Positions 16,785 through 25,320 of a DNA stretch of 64,000 nucleotides are shown one piece after another. The stretch is from Alphaproteobacteria bacterium (GTDB taxonomy: Bacteria > Pseudomonadota > Alphaproteobacteria > Micavibrionales > Micavibrionaceae): assembly GCA_016794145.1 (NCBI GenBank), contig JAEUKP010000006.1, positions 1 through 64,000 of the forward strand. Reading direction: 5' to 3'. The position numbers and the translations under genes were made by a program. The notes under the pieces are model-generated. The model was not told where the DNA came from, did no database searches, and was given only the letters and a program-made list of their open reading frames with translations. How positions within the stretch are numbered: position 1 is the stretch's first letter; each line of letters starts with the position of its first letter.

Positions 16785-17684
16785 GTAATTTACAAGGTTT
16801 AATTGTAGGATACGAACAGAGGCAGAGTATGACGCCTCAAGTTGGCTTTGTATTTCTGTTAGTCTAACTGATGCGGATGGAATATCTGTTTCTTTGATGA
16901 AAGACGATAATTCCTTCAAATACACATGATCCTGTTCGTTTTTATCTGTCTGTTTTTCGATTGAATTTGCTTGTGTTGAAAGCAATCCCCTCAGGTTCCC
17001 GATATCATCAATTGATTGTTGAATGAGATCGAGGGCCTCATTTCTTTCTGCGGGGCCTGTTGGCGTGTTGATAAGAAGATTATAGGCTCTGAGCAATTTT
17101 TCAAATGCAGGATTATCTGCTGTAATACCATAGGTTGATGAATAAGTCTCTGACACTTGTACCGATGTAAGTGTGCTATTACCTTGATAATAACTTGAAT
17201 TCACAACGGATGGAGATGTTTGAGCAATCCATGCCGGGTCATTCAAATCAACGGGTTTCGTATCAATATCAGAACCGGCAAAAAGATGACGCCCCGCGAC
17301 TTTTAAATTTAAAAGACCTGCTGTCTCCAACAACGCGTTATTTGCTTGATTGGCTGTAATGGTTCCTGGAACCTGGTTTCCACCAAGAGCCGTTGTCACG
17401 TTACTTAACATGATATTGGCCATATCCTCGATCTTGCCGATTGTTGAGTACATGATATTTACATTCGAGAGGGCCGTATTTGCGTTAGCATTATATGAGA
17501 CCAGTTTAGTTTGAGAGCTCTCAATCGCTAATAGATATTGGCTGTCGCGTGCAATAGCTTTGTAGTCCTGCGATTTTAAACCAGAACTGATTTGAGTATT
17601 AATATCCGAATATTTTGTTTGCAAACGCATGTTTTCAGAAATCATTTGGTTGGTAAATGAAAATGTCGCAACACGAGTAACCAT
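16779..17684 (-). CDS. flgL: Flagellar hook-filament junction protein FlgL
   Basis: 301 aa. Flagellin-like N-terminal helix (TFSFTNQMISENMRLQTKYSDINTQISSG), a hook-associated central region with LLNLKVAGRHLFAGSD (typical of FlgL) and a C-terminal D0 helix. FlgL joins FlgK to the filament outside the cell. It starts at an ATG with aaaggat upstream, 19 bases after flgK, and is last in the minus-strand flagellar operon. Confidence 0.88.
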   Translation of the reverse strand: MVTRVATFSFTNQMISENMRLQTKYSDINTQISSGLKSQDYKAIARDSQYLLAIESSQTKLVSYNANANTALSNVNIMYSTIGKIEDMANIMLSNVTTALGGNQVPGTITANQANNALLETAGLLNLKVAGRHLFAGSDIDTKPVDLNDPAWIAQTSPSVVNSSYYQGNSTLTSVQVSETYSSTYGITADNPAFEKLLRAYNLLINTPTGPAERNEALDLIQQSIDDIGNLRGLLSTQANSIEKQTDKNEQDHVYLKELSSFIKETDIPSASVRLTEIQSQLEASYSASVRILQLNLVNYL

Positions 17685-17703
17685 GATTTATATCCTTTCT
17701 TTC

Positions 17704-19446
17704 CTACCTGATCGCAGCGATAAGCGCATCCAGCATATCTTGGATTGTTTTAACGACCTGTGCACCTGCCTGGTATTGATTTTGATAGACTAACAACTTT
17801 GCCGTTTCCTCATCGACATTCACTCCGCTTTTGCTACTGAGTAGGTCGCTGCTTGTTTTATAAACAGAAAATGATGTGTCCGTATCTTTCTGTGATAAGT
17901 CGGCTTTTGATGCGGCAGATGACATGATGGCTTGAGCATATCTTTGTAATGTATTGTTTTGTGAAGCAAAGTCACCGGCTGCGTTAAATGGGACGTTACT
18001 GTTGAGCATATCTGAAAGGCTTTGCGCAATCGTACCATCACCACGGTTCACTCCACGATCTCCAATCGCCAATGTTGCACTTGGGCTTAGAACACCGATA
18101 GATAGATATTCTGGTGCGTTTAATAGATAGGTGCTGACCTTTATATCTGATGCGCCTGATGTGCTTGTAAACATATCGTTCAGACCAAAATAGCTTGAAA
18201 AACTTTCGCCCGTGGAAGATGTTACAGAGCTGGACATGGGGTTAATTGAAACGCCGTTTGTGGATGGGGATGCTAAAATGGATAATTGACCATCAGTATT
18301 AAGAGATGCAGTTATGCCCGGAACAGCAGATAAGGCAACCAGCACATCATTAATTGTCGTCATGCCTGCTAAATTAATATCTGAAAAATTTACAACAGTT
18401 CCTGCGCGATCTGTGACGGCAATGCGAATACTTCCTGTTGCTGAGAAACCAGTTGCGTTGGTTAGGTTTTTTAACGATCCTTCCATCAACGTCCGAGATG
18501 GAACAGATGCCCCTGTATTTAACAAGGTATTAACCTGATTTTTAAGAACGGATGCGAATTCATCCAATTTTGCTTGCTCTGTAACATAAATATTATCACG
18601 CAGATCAATATATCCTGCTAACTTTCCTGATCTTATATTTGTTGTGAGATCTGTTCCGTTGAGTAAAATGGGCGAGAAATCTGCAGGATAAAGGGTAGTC
18701 GACGTAACCTGATTTGTTACATTATATGTCAATGTTTGTGGGTCAGATAGTAATAAAGCCTGTCCCGAACCTGTATAAAGTTGTAAACGATTATCATTTG
18801 TATAGAAATATTGTATATCCAGTTCAGCTGCAAGGTTCTGGAGTTCTTTATTCCGTTGATCTTCATATTCTGCAGTGCTTGCATCTTTGTTGACGCTGCC
18901 GGCTATTTTCTCGTTGATATCATAAATACGACCAACGATTGCGTTTATGTTTGTAATGGAATCCGCAATCTTCTGTTCATTTGCCAAGCGTAATTTTTGA
19001 ATGTCGTTTGACAGATCCCGTAATGATGATGCGAGGCTATCCGCTGTCTGCACGACTTCTGATTTGTTTGCAGTTGTTTCCGGATTTGTTGCAAGGTACT
19101 GAAGTGTAGAATACATACCATCTAAGAAGCTGCTGATTGAGTTTGTGCCGTCAGTATTTCCAACTTGGGTGATATAATAATCCAGTGATTCGCTAACAAC
19201 ATTTCTAGATTCATAGGTGGAAATATCACCAACCAGTGCTTTCAACATAAATTTATCAGTTGTTCCAACAATAACGCCAGCCATAGGGGTTGATCCGGCA
19301 CTTGTTGTCAAATATTCAACTTCAAGGTTTTTTCTGGAATAACCAGATTTATCAGCATTCGTAATATTTTGGGATGACAAATTCGTTTTAACCGCTGTCG
19401 TCATCATGCCACGGATGGCCATATCTAAACCTGCAGTTAATCCCAT
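17704..19446 (-). CDS. flgK: Flagellar hook-associated protein 1 FlgK
   Basis: 580 aa, within the normal range. The N-terminus (GLTAGLDMAIRGMMTTAVKTNLSSQNITNADKSGYSRK) is the rod/hook/HAP motif, followed by FLDGMYSTLQYLATNP, a variable middle and the C-terminal VNVDEETAKLLVYQNQYQAGAQVV, diagnostic of FlgK. Exported through the flagellar type III system. Shine-Dalgarno aaggat before the ATG. It follows the 101-aa orphan by 33 bases. Confidence 0.95.
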   Translation of the reverse strand: MGLTAGLDMAIRGMMTTAVKTNLSSQNITNADKSGYSRKNLEVEYLTTSAGSTPMAGVIVGTTDKFMLKALVGDISTYESRNVVSESLDYYITQVGNTDGTNSISSFLDGMYSTLQYLATNPETTANKSEVVQTADSLASSLRDLSNDIQKLRLANEQKIADSITNINAIVGRIYDINEKIAGSVNKDASTAEYEDQRNKELQNLAAELDIQYFYTNDNRLQLYTGSGQALLLSDPQTLTYNVTNQVTSTTLYPADFSPILLNGTDLTTNIRSGKLAGYIDLRDNIYVTEQAKLDEFASVLKNQVNTLLNTGASVPSRTLMEGSLKNLTNATGFSATGSIRIAVTDRAGTVVNFSDINLAGMTTINDVLVALSAVPGITASLNTDGQLSILASPSTNGVSINPMSSSVTSSTGESFSSYFGLNDMFTSTSGASDIKVSTYLLNAPEYLSIGVLSPSATLAIGDRGVNRGDGTIAQSLSDMLNSNVPFNAAGDFASQNNTLQRYAQAIMSSAASKADLSQKDTDTSFSVYKTSSDLLSSKSGVNVDEETAKLLVYQNQYQAGAQVVKTIQDMLDALIAAIR

Positions 19447-19479
19447 TTTACATCCTTATCGTTTTTCTGTTCTTACTTT

Positions 19480-19785
19480 TTACTCTTTGCCCTTGTTCTG
19501 GATATCAATTGATGATCCATAGCTAAGGCAAGCCTGTGCTGATTTTAATGTGCTATTTAGTTGTTTTTGGATATCTTTCTGCTGCTGATCAACATTTTCT
19601 ATATAGGAAAGAAGAGCCGATTCTATGTCATTCAATTGTGCAATAACACCTTGTTTTTGATCTTCATTCAGTTGATCAAGAGCAAATTCGATAGCACGTG
19701 GATCAGAAAAAAAGTCTGCAGATATAAGAGCTTCTATATCTTTATCCTTATTCCATTTTTCAAGAATGCTATCGAGTATAGTCAT
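19480..19785 (-). CDS. Small helical protein between flgE and flgK, candidate export chaperone
   Basis: 101 aa, acidic and helical, with a coiled-coil-like stretch (LNDIESALLSYIENVDQQQKDIQKQLNSTL). No family recognised. Its position between flgE and flgK, with a good Shine-Dalgarno (aaaagga) and tight spacing on both sides, suggests a flagellar role. Size and composition fit a FlgN-like chaperone for the hook-associated proteins, but I see no diagnostic motif. Confidence 0.65.
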   Translation of the reverse strand: MTILDSILEKWNKDKDIEALISADFFSDPRAIEFALDQLNEDQKQGVIAQLNDIESALLSYIENVDQQQKDIQKQLNSTLKSAQACLSYGSSIDIQNKGKE

Positions 19786-19811
19786 TTAAAAATCCTTTTC
19801 TGCCTTAGAAT

Positions 19812-21107
19812 TTATCTGACAGCACCAATCAGGTCTGTAAACATTTCGCTAACAGTACTGACAACCTGTGCTGCTGACGAGTAGGCTTGTTGGGCTACAA
19901 TCATTTTGTTGAACTCTTCTGATGTGTCCGTTGTTGATTGTTCCAGAGCGCTTGAAATGATATTCCCTGCATTCCCTTGTCCTGGAAGTCGGAGGTTGTA
20001 GTTACCTGCGGCTTCATTCTCATCATATACAGTTCCTTCAACGTGTTTCAATCCGTTCGGGTTTGGAAATGTAGCGATAGGAATTTGATAGACAGGGAGC
20101 CGAACACCATTTTCAAACGATGCAGTGACAAGACCTTTCTCGTCAATATTAATTTCACTCAATTGCCCGAAACGAACACCATCCTGGTCAATCAGATAGA
20201 TTTCAAGTCCAGGGTTTGTTGTATTTGACGAGAATTGGGTCAGGCCGTCTGTTCCACCAACCGTACCCCAATCAAGCGCGACAGAAGAGTTATTCGCGCC
20301 CGTTGTAAAGCCTGTAATATCAAAGGATGGAACTGCTGGTGTAAATGTCGCGACCGACCCATTCCCGTTGAAGGTAACATTAATTGTTTTCTGGGCGCCC
20401 GCGGTTGCAGGATCTGTATCAATCACCCCTGATGTTGTGGCTGTGCCCGTTTGTATCGGATCTGTGAAGGTTGCTGTCCATGAGTTAGCGGCAGTCTTTG
20501 CCCATGTAATTGATATCTGGTGGCTAACACCGAGAGCATCAAAAATTTCGATTGAGTTGCTAAAGGTATCACCAATGGCGGCATCTGCCGGAAGGTTCAT
20601 ATCAAAACGCACTTCTGCAGTTGCTTGTGCCGTACCAGAAATCGAGTTTACATCCACCGGAACAAGTGAGTTAAGGTCGTTGGAGGAAGTGGATATAACA
20701 TTTCCAAGATCATCAGTGGCTTGTCCAAGAAGGTAATAGCCTTCTGAGTTAATTAAGTATCCTTGTGCATCGGTTGAGAAGCTCCCGTTACGTGTATACG
20801 TGTAAGCAGAAGGTTGGTTGTCAACCTGGTCAGAAACAACAAAGAACCCATTCCCGTTGATTGAAATATTGGTACTATTATCTGTTGCCTGAATTTGACC
20901 TTGGGCCCGCATATCTTGGCTTGTTTCATACACCACCGCACCACCGGCACGGCTTCCTGCACCTGTTACAAGTGATTGGAAAGAGACTTGACGTGTTTTA
21001 TAGGCGGTTGTACTCGCGTTTGCAATATTTTCAGAAACCGCAGCAACCGCCGTCGATTGTGCGCGGAGGCCAGAAACTGCAGCATTTAATGCACCGTTCA
21101 AACTCAT
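19812..21107 (-). CDS. flgE: Flagellar hook protein FlgE
   Basis: 431 aa. The N-terminal rod/hook motif (NGALNAAVSGLRAQSTAVAAVSENIANASTTAYK) is followed by the hook-type VYETSQDMRAQGQIQATDNSTNISINGNGFFVV, a FlgE D2 region (MNLPADA, SIEIFDALGVSHQ) and a C-terminal SSALEQSTTDTSEEFNKMI with a final amphipathic helix. It builds the extracellular hook. Shine-Dalgarno gaaggag before the ATG. Confidence 0.96.
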   Translation of the reverse strand: MSLNGALNAAVSGLRAQSTAVAAVSENIANASTTAYKTRQVSFQSLVTGAGSRAGGAVVYETSQDMRAQGQIQATDNSTNISINGNGFFVVSDQVDNQPSAYTYTRNGSFSTDAQGYLINSEGYYLLGQATDDLGNVISTSSNDLNSLVPVDVNSISGTAQATAEVRFDMNLPADAAIGDTFSNSIEIFDALGVSHQISITWAKTAANSWTATFTDPIQTGTATTSGVIDTDPATAGAQKTINVTFNGNGSVATFTPAVPSFDITGFTTGANNSSVALDWGTVGGTDGLTQFSSNTTNPGLEIYLIDQDGVRFGQLSEINIDEKGLVTASFENGVRLPVYQIPIATFPNPNGLKHVEGTVYDENEAAGNYNLRLPGQGNAGNIISSALEQSTTDTSEEFNKMIVAQQAYSSAAQVVSTVSEMFTDLIGAVR

Positions 21108-21154
21108 TTTTACTCTCCTTCATTAAAATTTTAAAAACTTGTTTTGTTTTCAAT

Positions 21155-21910
21155 CTATGTTGTTGTTTGTGTTGTTGTTTGTGTTTTTATAATTCTGTTC
21201 ACATCACCTATTTCAAAAAGCATGCCACCTGCTTGTAGATAGGTGCCTGTTGTATCCGATTGCACGCTATCAACTTTAACATGTGTATGGATGTCGGCAG
21301 TAATTGCCTTCCCGGCGTTATCTTTTGCTGTAATGGATACTTTGAGGACTTCTCCATCAACCGTTGCACGGGTCAGGTCGGTGTTTTTAAGATTGAGGCT
21401 ATAGGTCCCTGCGTTAATAGCACTTCCACCTGCGTTATTTTGCATTGCACCGCTATAGACAACCTTTCCTTGGGAATCTGTAACGGAAATTGCGACTGAT
21501 TTTGCATCTGATGGAATCGCGTAGGTCCAATTTACAGATTGATCCTGAACGGTTGTAGAATTTGTTGCAATATCGACTGTTTGCCCGATATAACCAAACG
21601 CTCCAGAAACATTATTTTGATTGAGGCTTGAAAGCATTTTTTCAAGTTTTGAGTTTGTATCAATTTGTTGTTCAAGCGCAGAGAACTGGGTCAATTGACC
21701 CGTGAATTCTTTTGTATCCATGGGGTCGAGAGGGCTTTGATGCTGCATCTGTGTTAAGAGAATGCTTAGAAACTGGTTTTTTAATTCTTTGGCTTTATCC
21801 GTAGCAGCAGTATTTGCCGATGTATTGGTATCGGATTTTGTGGTCGTGACTTTTGTCCCCGAAAGGCCTTTAAGGCTTGTTCCTGTCGACACTTGGGTAA
21901 TTATTGCCAT
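21155..21910 (-). CDS. flgD: Flagellar hook cap/assembly scaffold FlgD
   Basis: 251 aa from ATG 21910, chosen because aagga sits at a sensible distance from it; ATG 21916 directly abuts that sequence. Seen: the FlgD core FLSILLTQMQHQSPLDPMDTKEFTGQLTQFSALEQQ (about 50-85), then tudor/Fn3-like strands with IPSDAKSVAISVTDSQG. It acts as the temporary cap for hook polymerisation. The C-terminus ends in a Gln/Thr tail encoded by two copies of a 12-bp repeat (21159-21182). Confidence 0.95.
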   Translation of the reverse strand: MAIITQVSTGTSLKGLSGTKVTTTKSDTNTSANTAATDKAKELKNQFLSILLTQMQHQSPLDPMDTKEFTGQLTQFSALEQQIDTNSKLEKMLSSLNQNNVSGAFGYIGQTVDIATNSTTVQDQSVNWTYAIPSDAKSVAISVTDSQGKVVYSGAMQNNAGGSAINAGTYSLNLKNTDLTRATVDGEVLKVSITAKDNAGKAITADIHTHVKVDSVQSDTTGTYLQAGGMLFEIGDVNRIIKTQTTTQTTT

Positions 21911-21996
21911 AATCATATCCTTTTTTTAATCTTGGTATCGATTCAAAAAGGTCTATGCAAGAATCGCGCACAGTTGAAAAAAATAATTGAATTTTT

Positions 21997-24117
21997 TTAA
22001 AGAGCGCCGATTTTTATTAACATATCAAGGGGGTGAGGGGAGGTTTCATTTTTTCTATGAAAATAAACTTTATACATTTCGGCAAAAGCTTCAGGGTTTT
22101 TTTGTTCAAATTGATCCATCAGTTTTAAATCTGATAAATCCCCATTTGGAAACATTTCAGCAAAAATGCGTTTGCGTTGTGGAGAAAGGCTAACAGTATA
22201 GGGGGATAATCCGTGTCTGTCTGCCAATTCCTGAATTAATGGAAATGTATAACGGTGTTCTTGGACGTGGAATAACAAGTCATTGCATTCGGATAAGTTA
22301 AAAAAGTCACCCGCATGGGTACAAAATGTCCGGGGATCGCCAGGGGGCATTTTAAAGATGTCCTGGCGAAATGTCCGGATATCATCGAGCGATGATGAAT
22401 AACCTTTTTCCCGAATATAATCACTGGCCGGGTTTAAGATCATATCGCGCGCAATTTTTGAATACAGCGAAATACTCATTTTTCCGCCAGGCTTTAATGT
22501 ATTCAAAATTGCGGCCAGACCTTTGTCTGGTTCTTTGAGATGGTGAAGAACCCCTGAGCTGACAACATAGTCAAAGGTCTTGTCTAACTCTCCTACCTTC
22601 ATCAGGTCCCCGTGTAGAAAGGTAATGCGGGGGAGATATCCCAATTCTTCGGCCATTCGCATTCCATAGGCAATACTTGAGCGGGATAAATCAATCGCGG
22701 TAATTTTTGCCTCGGGTAATATGGATGCGTAAAGGCAAGGTTCTTGACCTGTTCCGCACCCGGCAACCAGAATTTCAAGGTTGCTACTCATATTTTTAAG
22801 GATTTCTGATGTTTTGGTACTATTCAGGCTCGTCCACCTTGGGTAGGGGCGATTTTCGTACATCTTTTGAACAGCCTTCGATGTCGCATCTTCGATTTCT
22901 GTAAAGCTTTTGATTTTTGGAATCAAAGACGTTTCATAACGTGGATTTTTAAACTGCGCTTTTAGAAGAGGGGCCATGATGCTTTTGCAAGAGGCCGCAA
23001 AACATGGGTCTGAATCATCTGTATAAATTTCATAGAGAGGTTTATAACAACACGCTAATGCGAGTAATTTTGCTGTATCATCCTTGATTTTCGCAGACGG
23101 AGAAAGTTCTGTTTGCAAATGCGATAAAAGAGCTTGAAGATTCTGTTTCTCCTCAGATGTTTCGAAATAAATAAAATCATTGTACCAACATTGAATCGCT
23201 TGTGATGAAATGAATTCGAGGATGGATTTAGGCCATGACGTATAATTCTCCCAATTCAAGAGCAAATAACGCCTGACATGAGTTAAAATAAATTCGATGG
23301 GAGCGTTTGATGTAATGCTTCGTCGCAATCCCATGCAAAGAAACGGGGTTTTAAGGGCTTTAAACACATCTGCTTCTAGGGTGTCTGGTGTTTTTGGGAA
23401 GTTCCTTAGGACTTCGTAATCCGGATCTGTGAGGAATGTGGCGCACCATGATGGGGCAAGGTTGCGGTGTCTGATATTTTCCTGTGTCAGGCAGATTTCG
23501 ATCGCTTTTTTTGTATCTGGATTAAATTCCTCTTCGGCATATTTGTTCATCAGTTCGGCAAAAAGTGCACGATAGCTTTCATTGCTCGGGAATCTCAGCA
23601 ATAAGCCTTGGATTAAATGCACGGCACGGGCTGTATCGCCATCCTGAAAGAGTGAAACGGCAAGAGATTTAAGTAATTGCGGGGTTGTTTTGTCTTTTTG
23701 ATAGGCTTTTAAAAAGAAAAAAGAGCTGGTCTTATACTCTCCCGACTTATAAAAAAAATCCCCGATAGATTGCGCGATATCTGTATTTTCAGAGAACTCG
23801 CAGGCTTTGCTCAAATAGGGGAGAGCTTCATTTTCGAGGCCCTGTTTTAAAAGAGAAAGTCCTAAATTATAAAGGCTGTCGACATCTGTTTCATTAAGGC
23901 TAACAGCCATTTGAAAGGCTTCAGATGATTCTTGTGCGCGTCCCATTTTCGACCAGACAAGACCAAGTTGTAACCAGGCCGGATGGAATGTTTCATCTTC
24001 AGCAATGCATTGGGCAAAGAAAGCCTCCGCTTCCATTAGGTTGTTTTTCTTGTGGAACTTTATCCCTTCTAAATAATTTTTTTTGACGGAAGATGGCGGA
24101 TTAGAAGGGGATGACAT
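21997..24117 (-). CDS. TPR repeat protein with C-terminal SAM methyltransferase domain
   Basis: 706 aa. Tetratricopeptide repeats (about 14-180: AWLQLGLVWSKMGRAQESSEAF, LYNLGLSLLKQGLENEAL), a helical middle, the YENRPYPRW motif (about 420-428) common to TPR-methyltransferase fusions, then a class I SAM domain with ILVAGCGTGQEP (448-460), ITAIDLS and VVSSGVLHHLKEP. It lies between flagellin and flgD and could head the minus-strand flagellar operon (86 bases before flgD). Methylation of flagellin or of a cell-surface glycan is a plausible role, inferred from position; no substrate motif is visible. Confidence 0.85.
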   Translation of the reverse strand: MSSPSNPPSSVKKNYLEGIKFHKKNNLMEAEAFFAQCIAEDETFHPAWLQLGLVWSKMGRAQESSEAFQMAVSLNETDVDSLYNLGLSLLKQGLENEALPYLSKACEFSENTDIAQSIGDFFYKSGEYKTSSFFFLKAYQKDKTTPQLLKSLAVSLFQDGDTARAVHLIQGLLLRFPSNESYRALFAELMNKYAEEEFNPDTKKAIEICLTQENIRHRNLAPSWCATFLTDPDYEVLRNFPKTPDTLEADVFKALKTPFLCMGLRRSITSNAPIEFILTHVRRYLLLNWENYTSWPKSILEFISSQAIQCWYNDFIYFETSEEKQNLQALLSHLQTELSPSAKIKDDTAKLLALACCYKPLYEIYTDDSDPCFAASCKSIMAPLLKAQFKNPRYETSLIPKIKSFTEIEDATSKAVQKMYENRPYPRWTSLNSTKTSEILKNMSSNLEILVAGCGTGQEPCLYASILPEAKITAIDLSRSSIAYGMRMAEELGYLPRITFLHGDLMKVGELDKTFDYVVSSGVLHHLKEPDKGLAAILNTLKPGGKMSISLYSKIARDMILNPASDYIREKGYSSSLDDIRTFRQDIFKMPPGDPRTFCTHAGDFFNLSECNDLLFHVQEHRYTFPLIQELADRHGLSPYTVSLSPQRKRIFAEMFPNGDLSDLKLMDQFEQKNPEAFAEMYKVYFHRKNETSPHPLDMLIKIGAL

Positions 24118-24355
24118 CCTGGGGCCTCGATGAATCTTAAAAAATCGGAATGATATAAACTGTTTATTAATAACTTATCGGCTATGCTTAAACAATAAGG
24201 ATTGCAATGAAGGGATTCAAAACAATCTAAAAAGATGGTAATGTAAGTACATTATAAGAAAATTGATTCGCCAGAAGGTGAAACAATTTTCCGGTTCTCA
24301 GAAGAGAGCTGATTAACATAAATGGCAATTTAACAACTCTAGAAAGGAGTCTACC

Positions 24356-25189
24356 ATGCCAGTAATCGCAACCAACACCTCTGCTAACTCTGCACTTATT
24401 TCTTTGAATAAAAACTCACGTGATCAAGACAAATCATTGTCCAAACTCTCGAGCGGTTCTCGTATCGTTCGTGCGTCTGATGATGCTGCTGGTCTTGCAG
24501 TTGGTGCCTCTTTAAAGGCTGACGTCAGTACTTTGAAATCTGCCGCCAATAACGCTGTTCAGGCTCGTTCCGTTCTTCAAACGGCAGACGGTGCGTTGAC
24601 CCGCGTTGGTGACATTCTTCAACGGATGAAAGCTCTGACAGCTCAGGCAATTTCCGGTTCTGTGGATTCAACATCGCGTGGATTTATCGACCAGGAATAT
24701 GATGCGCTGAAAACTGAGGCGATCGCTATCGGTACCAACACGACTTTTAACGGGACCAAACTCCTTGATGGTAACTTCAACGCAACCAACAACGTGGCAA
24801 CATTCCAGGTTGGGATTGCCGTTGCTGATACTATCGTGGCTGACTTGACAACCGCAACAGTTACTGCTGCGAACTTGACATCTCTAGCCGCTAACACGGA
24901 TACATATGCAAACGCTGCTGCGGCCTCTCCATTGGTTGATGCAGACATTGACAAAGTATCTGCAATGCGTGCAAACGTTGGGGCCTTGTTATCTCGATTT
25001 GAATATCGCGGCGACGTGATTGACAGCTCGATGGAAAACTTGAACGCTGCTGTGTCCTCGATTATGGATGTGGATATTGCGTCTGAACAATCCAACCTGG
25101 TCAGCAAACAAGTTCTGACAGAGGCCGCTATTGCAGCTCTCTCTCAGGCGAACCAAATGAAATCATCATTGTTGTCCCTCGTTAGATAA
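24356..25189 (+). CDS. fliC: Flagellin
   Basis: 277 aa, a short flagellin. The N-terminal D0/D1 (TNTSANSALISLNKNSRDQDKSLSKLSSGSRIVRASDDAAGLAVG) and C-terminal D1/D0 (VGALLSRFEYR, SRIMDVDIASEQSNLVSKQ-like segment, ending MKSSLLSLVR) are conserved; the variable middle is only about 60 residues. The leader of about 240 bases is AT-rich and could be a regulated 5' UTR. A strong Shine-Dalgarno (aaaggag) precedes the ATG. Only one flagellin gene is in the window. Confidence 0.97.
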   Translation: MPVIATNTSANSALISLNKNSRDQDKSLSKLSSGSRIVRASDDAAGLAVGASLKADVSTLKSAANNAVQARSVLQTADGALTRVGDILQRMKALTAQAISGSVDSTSRGFIDQEYDALKTEAIAIGTNTTFNGTKLLDGNFNATNNVATFQVGIAVADTIVADLTTATVTAANLTSLAANTDTYANAAAASPLVDADIDKVSAMRANVGALLSRFEYRGDVIDSSMENLNAAVSSIMDVDIASEQSNLVSKQVLTEAAIAALSQANQMKSSLLSLVR

Positions 25190-25230
25190 TAATTCGTTTC
25201 CAAGGTAGAAACATAAATAATAAAAGAATA

Positions 25231-25268
25231 GGGGGGATTGGCACAAAACTTGCTAATCTCCCCTTTCT
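25231..25268 (+). terminator. Rho-independent terminator after flagellin
   Basis: ggggattggca (from 25233) pairs with tgctaatctcccc (25251-25263) apart from one bulge, with a short loop, followed by tttct. It separates flagellin from fliD, as expected for a highly expressed gene. Confidence 0.75.
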
Positions 25269-25320
25269 AGTCAGGCTATTCAAAAAATATTTTATCGGGT
25301 CGTAAATTGGGGGTATTATT

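Noticed and set aside
21911..21996. Possible sigma-54 promoter upstream of flgD (gtgcgcgattcttgc on the minus strand)
   Set aside because: The essential GG of the -24 element is not present at the correct distance from the GC of -12.
24175..24182. ttatcggc, i.e. GCCGATAA on the minus strand, an exact match to a flagellar sigma-28 -10 element ahead of the TPR-methyltransferase gene
   Set aside because: No matching TAAA-type -35 at the right spacing; an isolated 8-bp match in AT-rich DNA is not enough.
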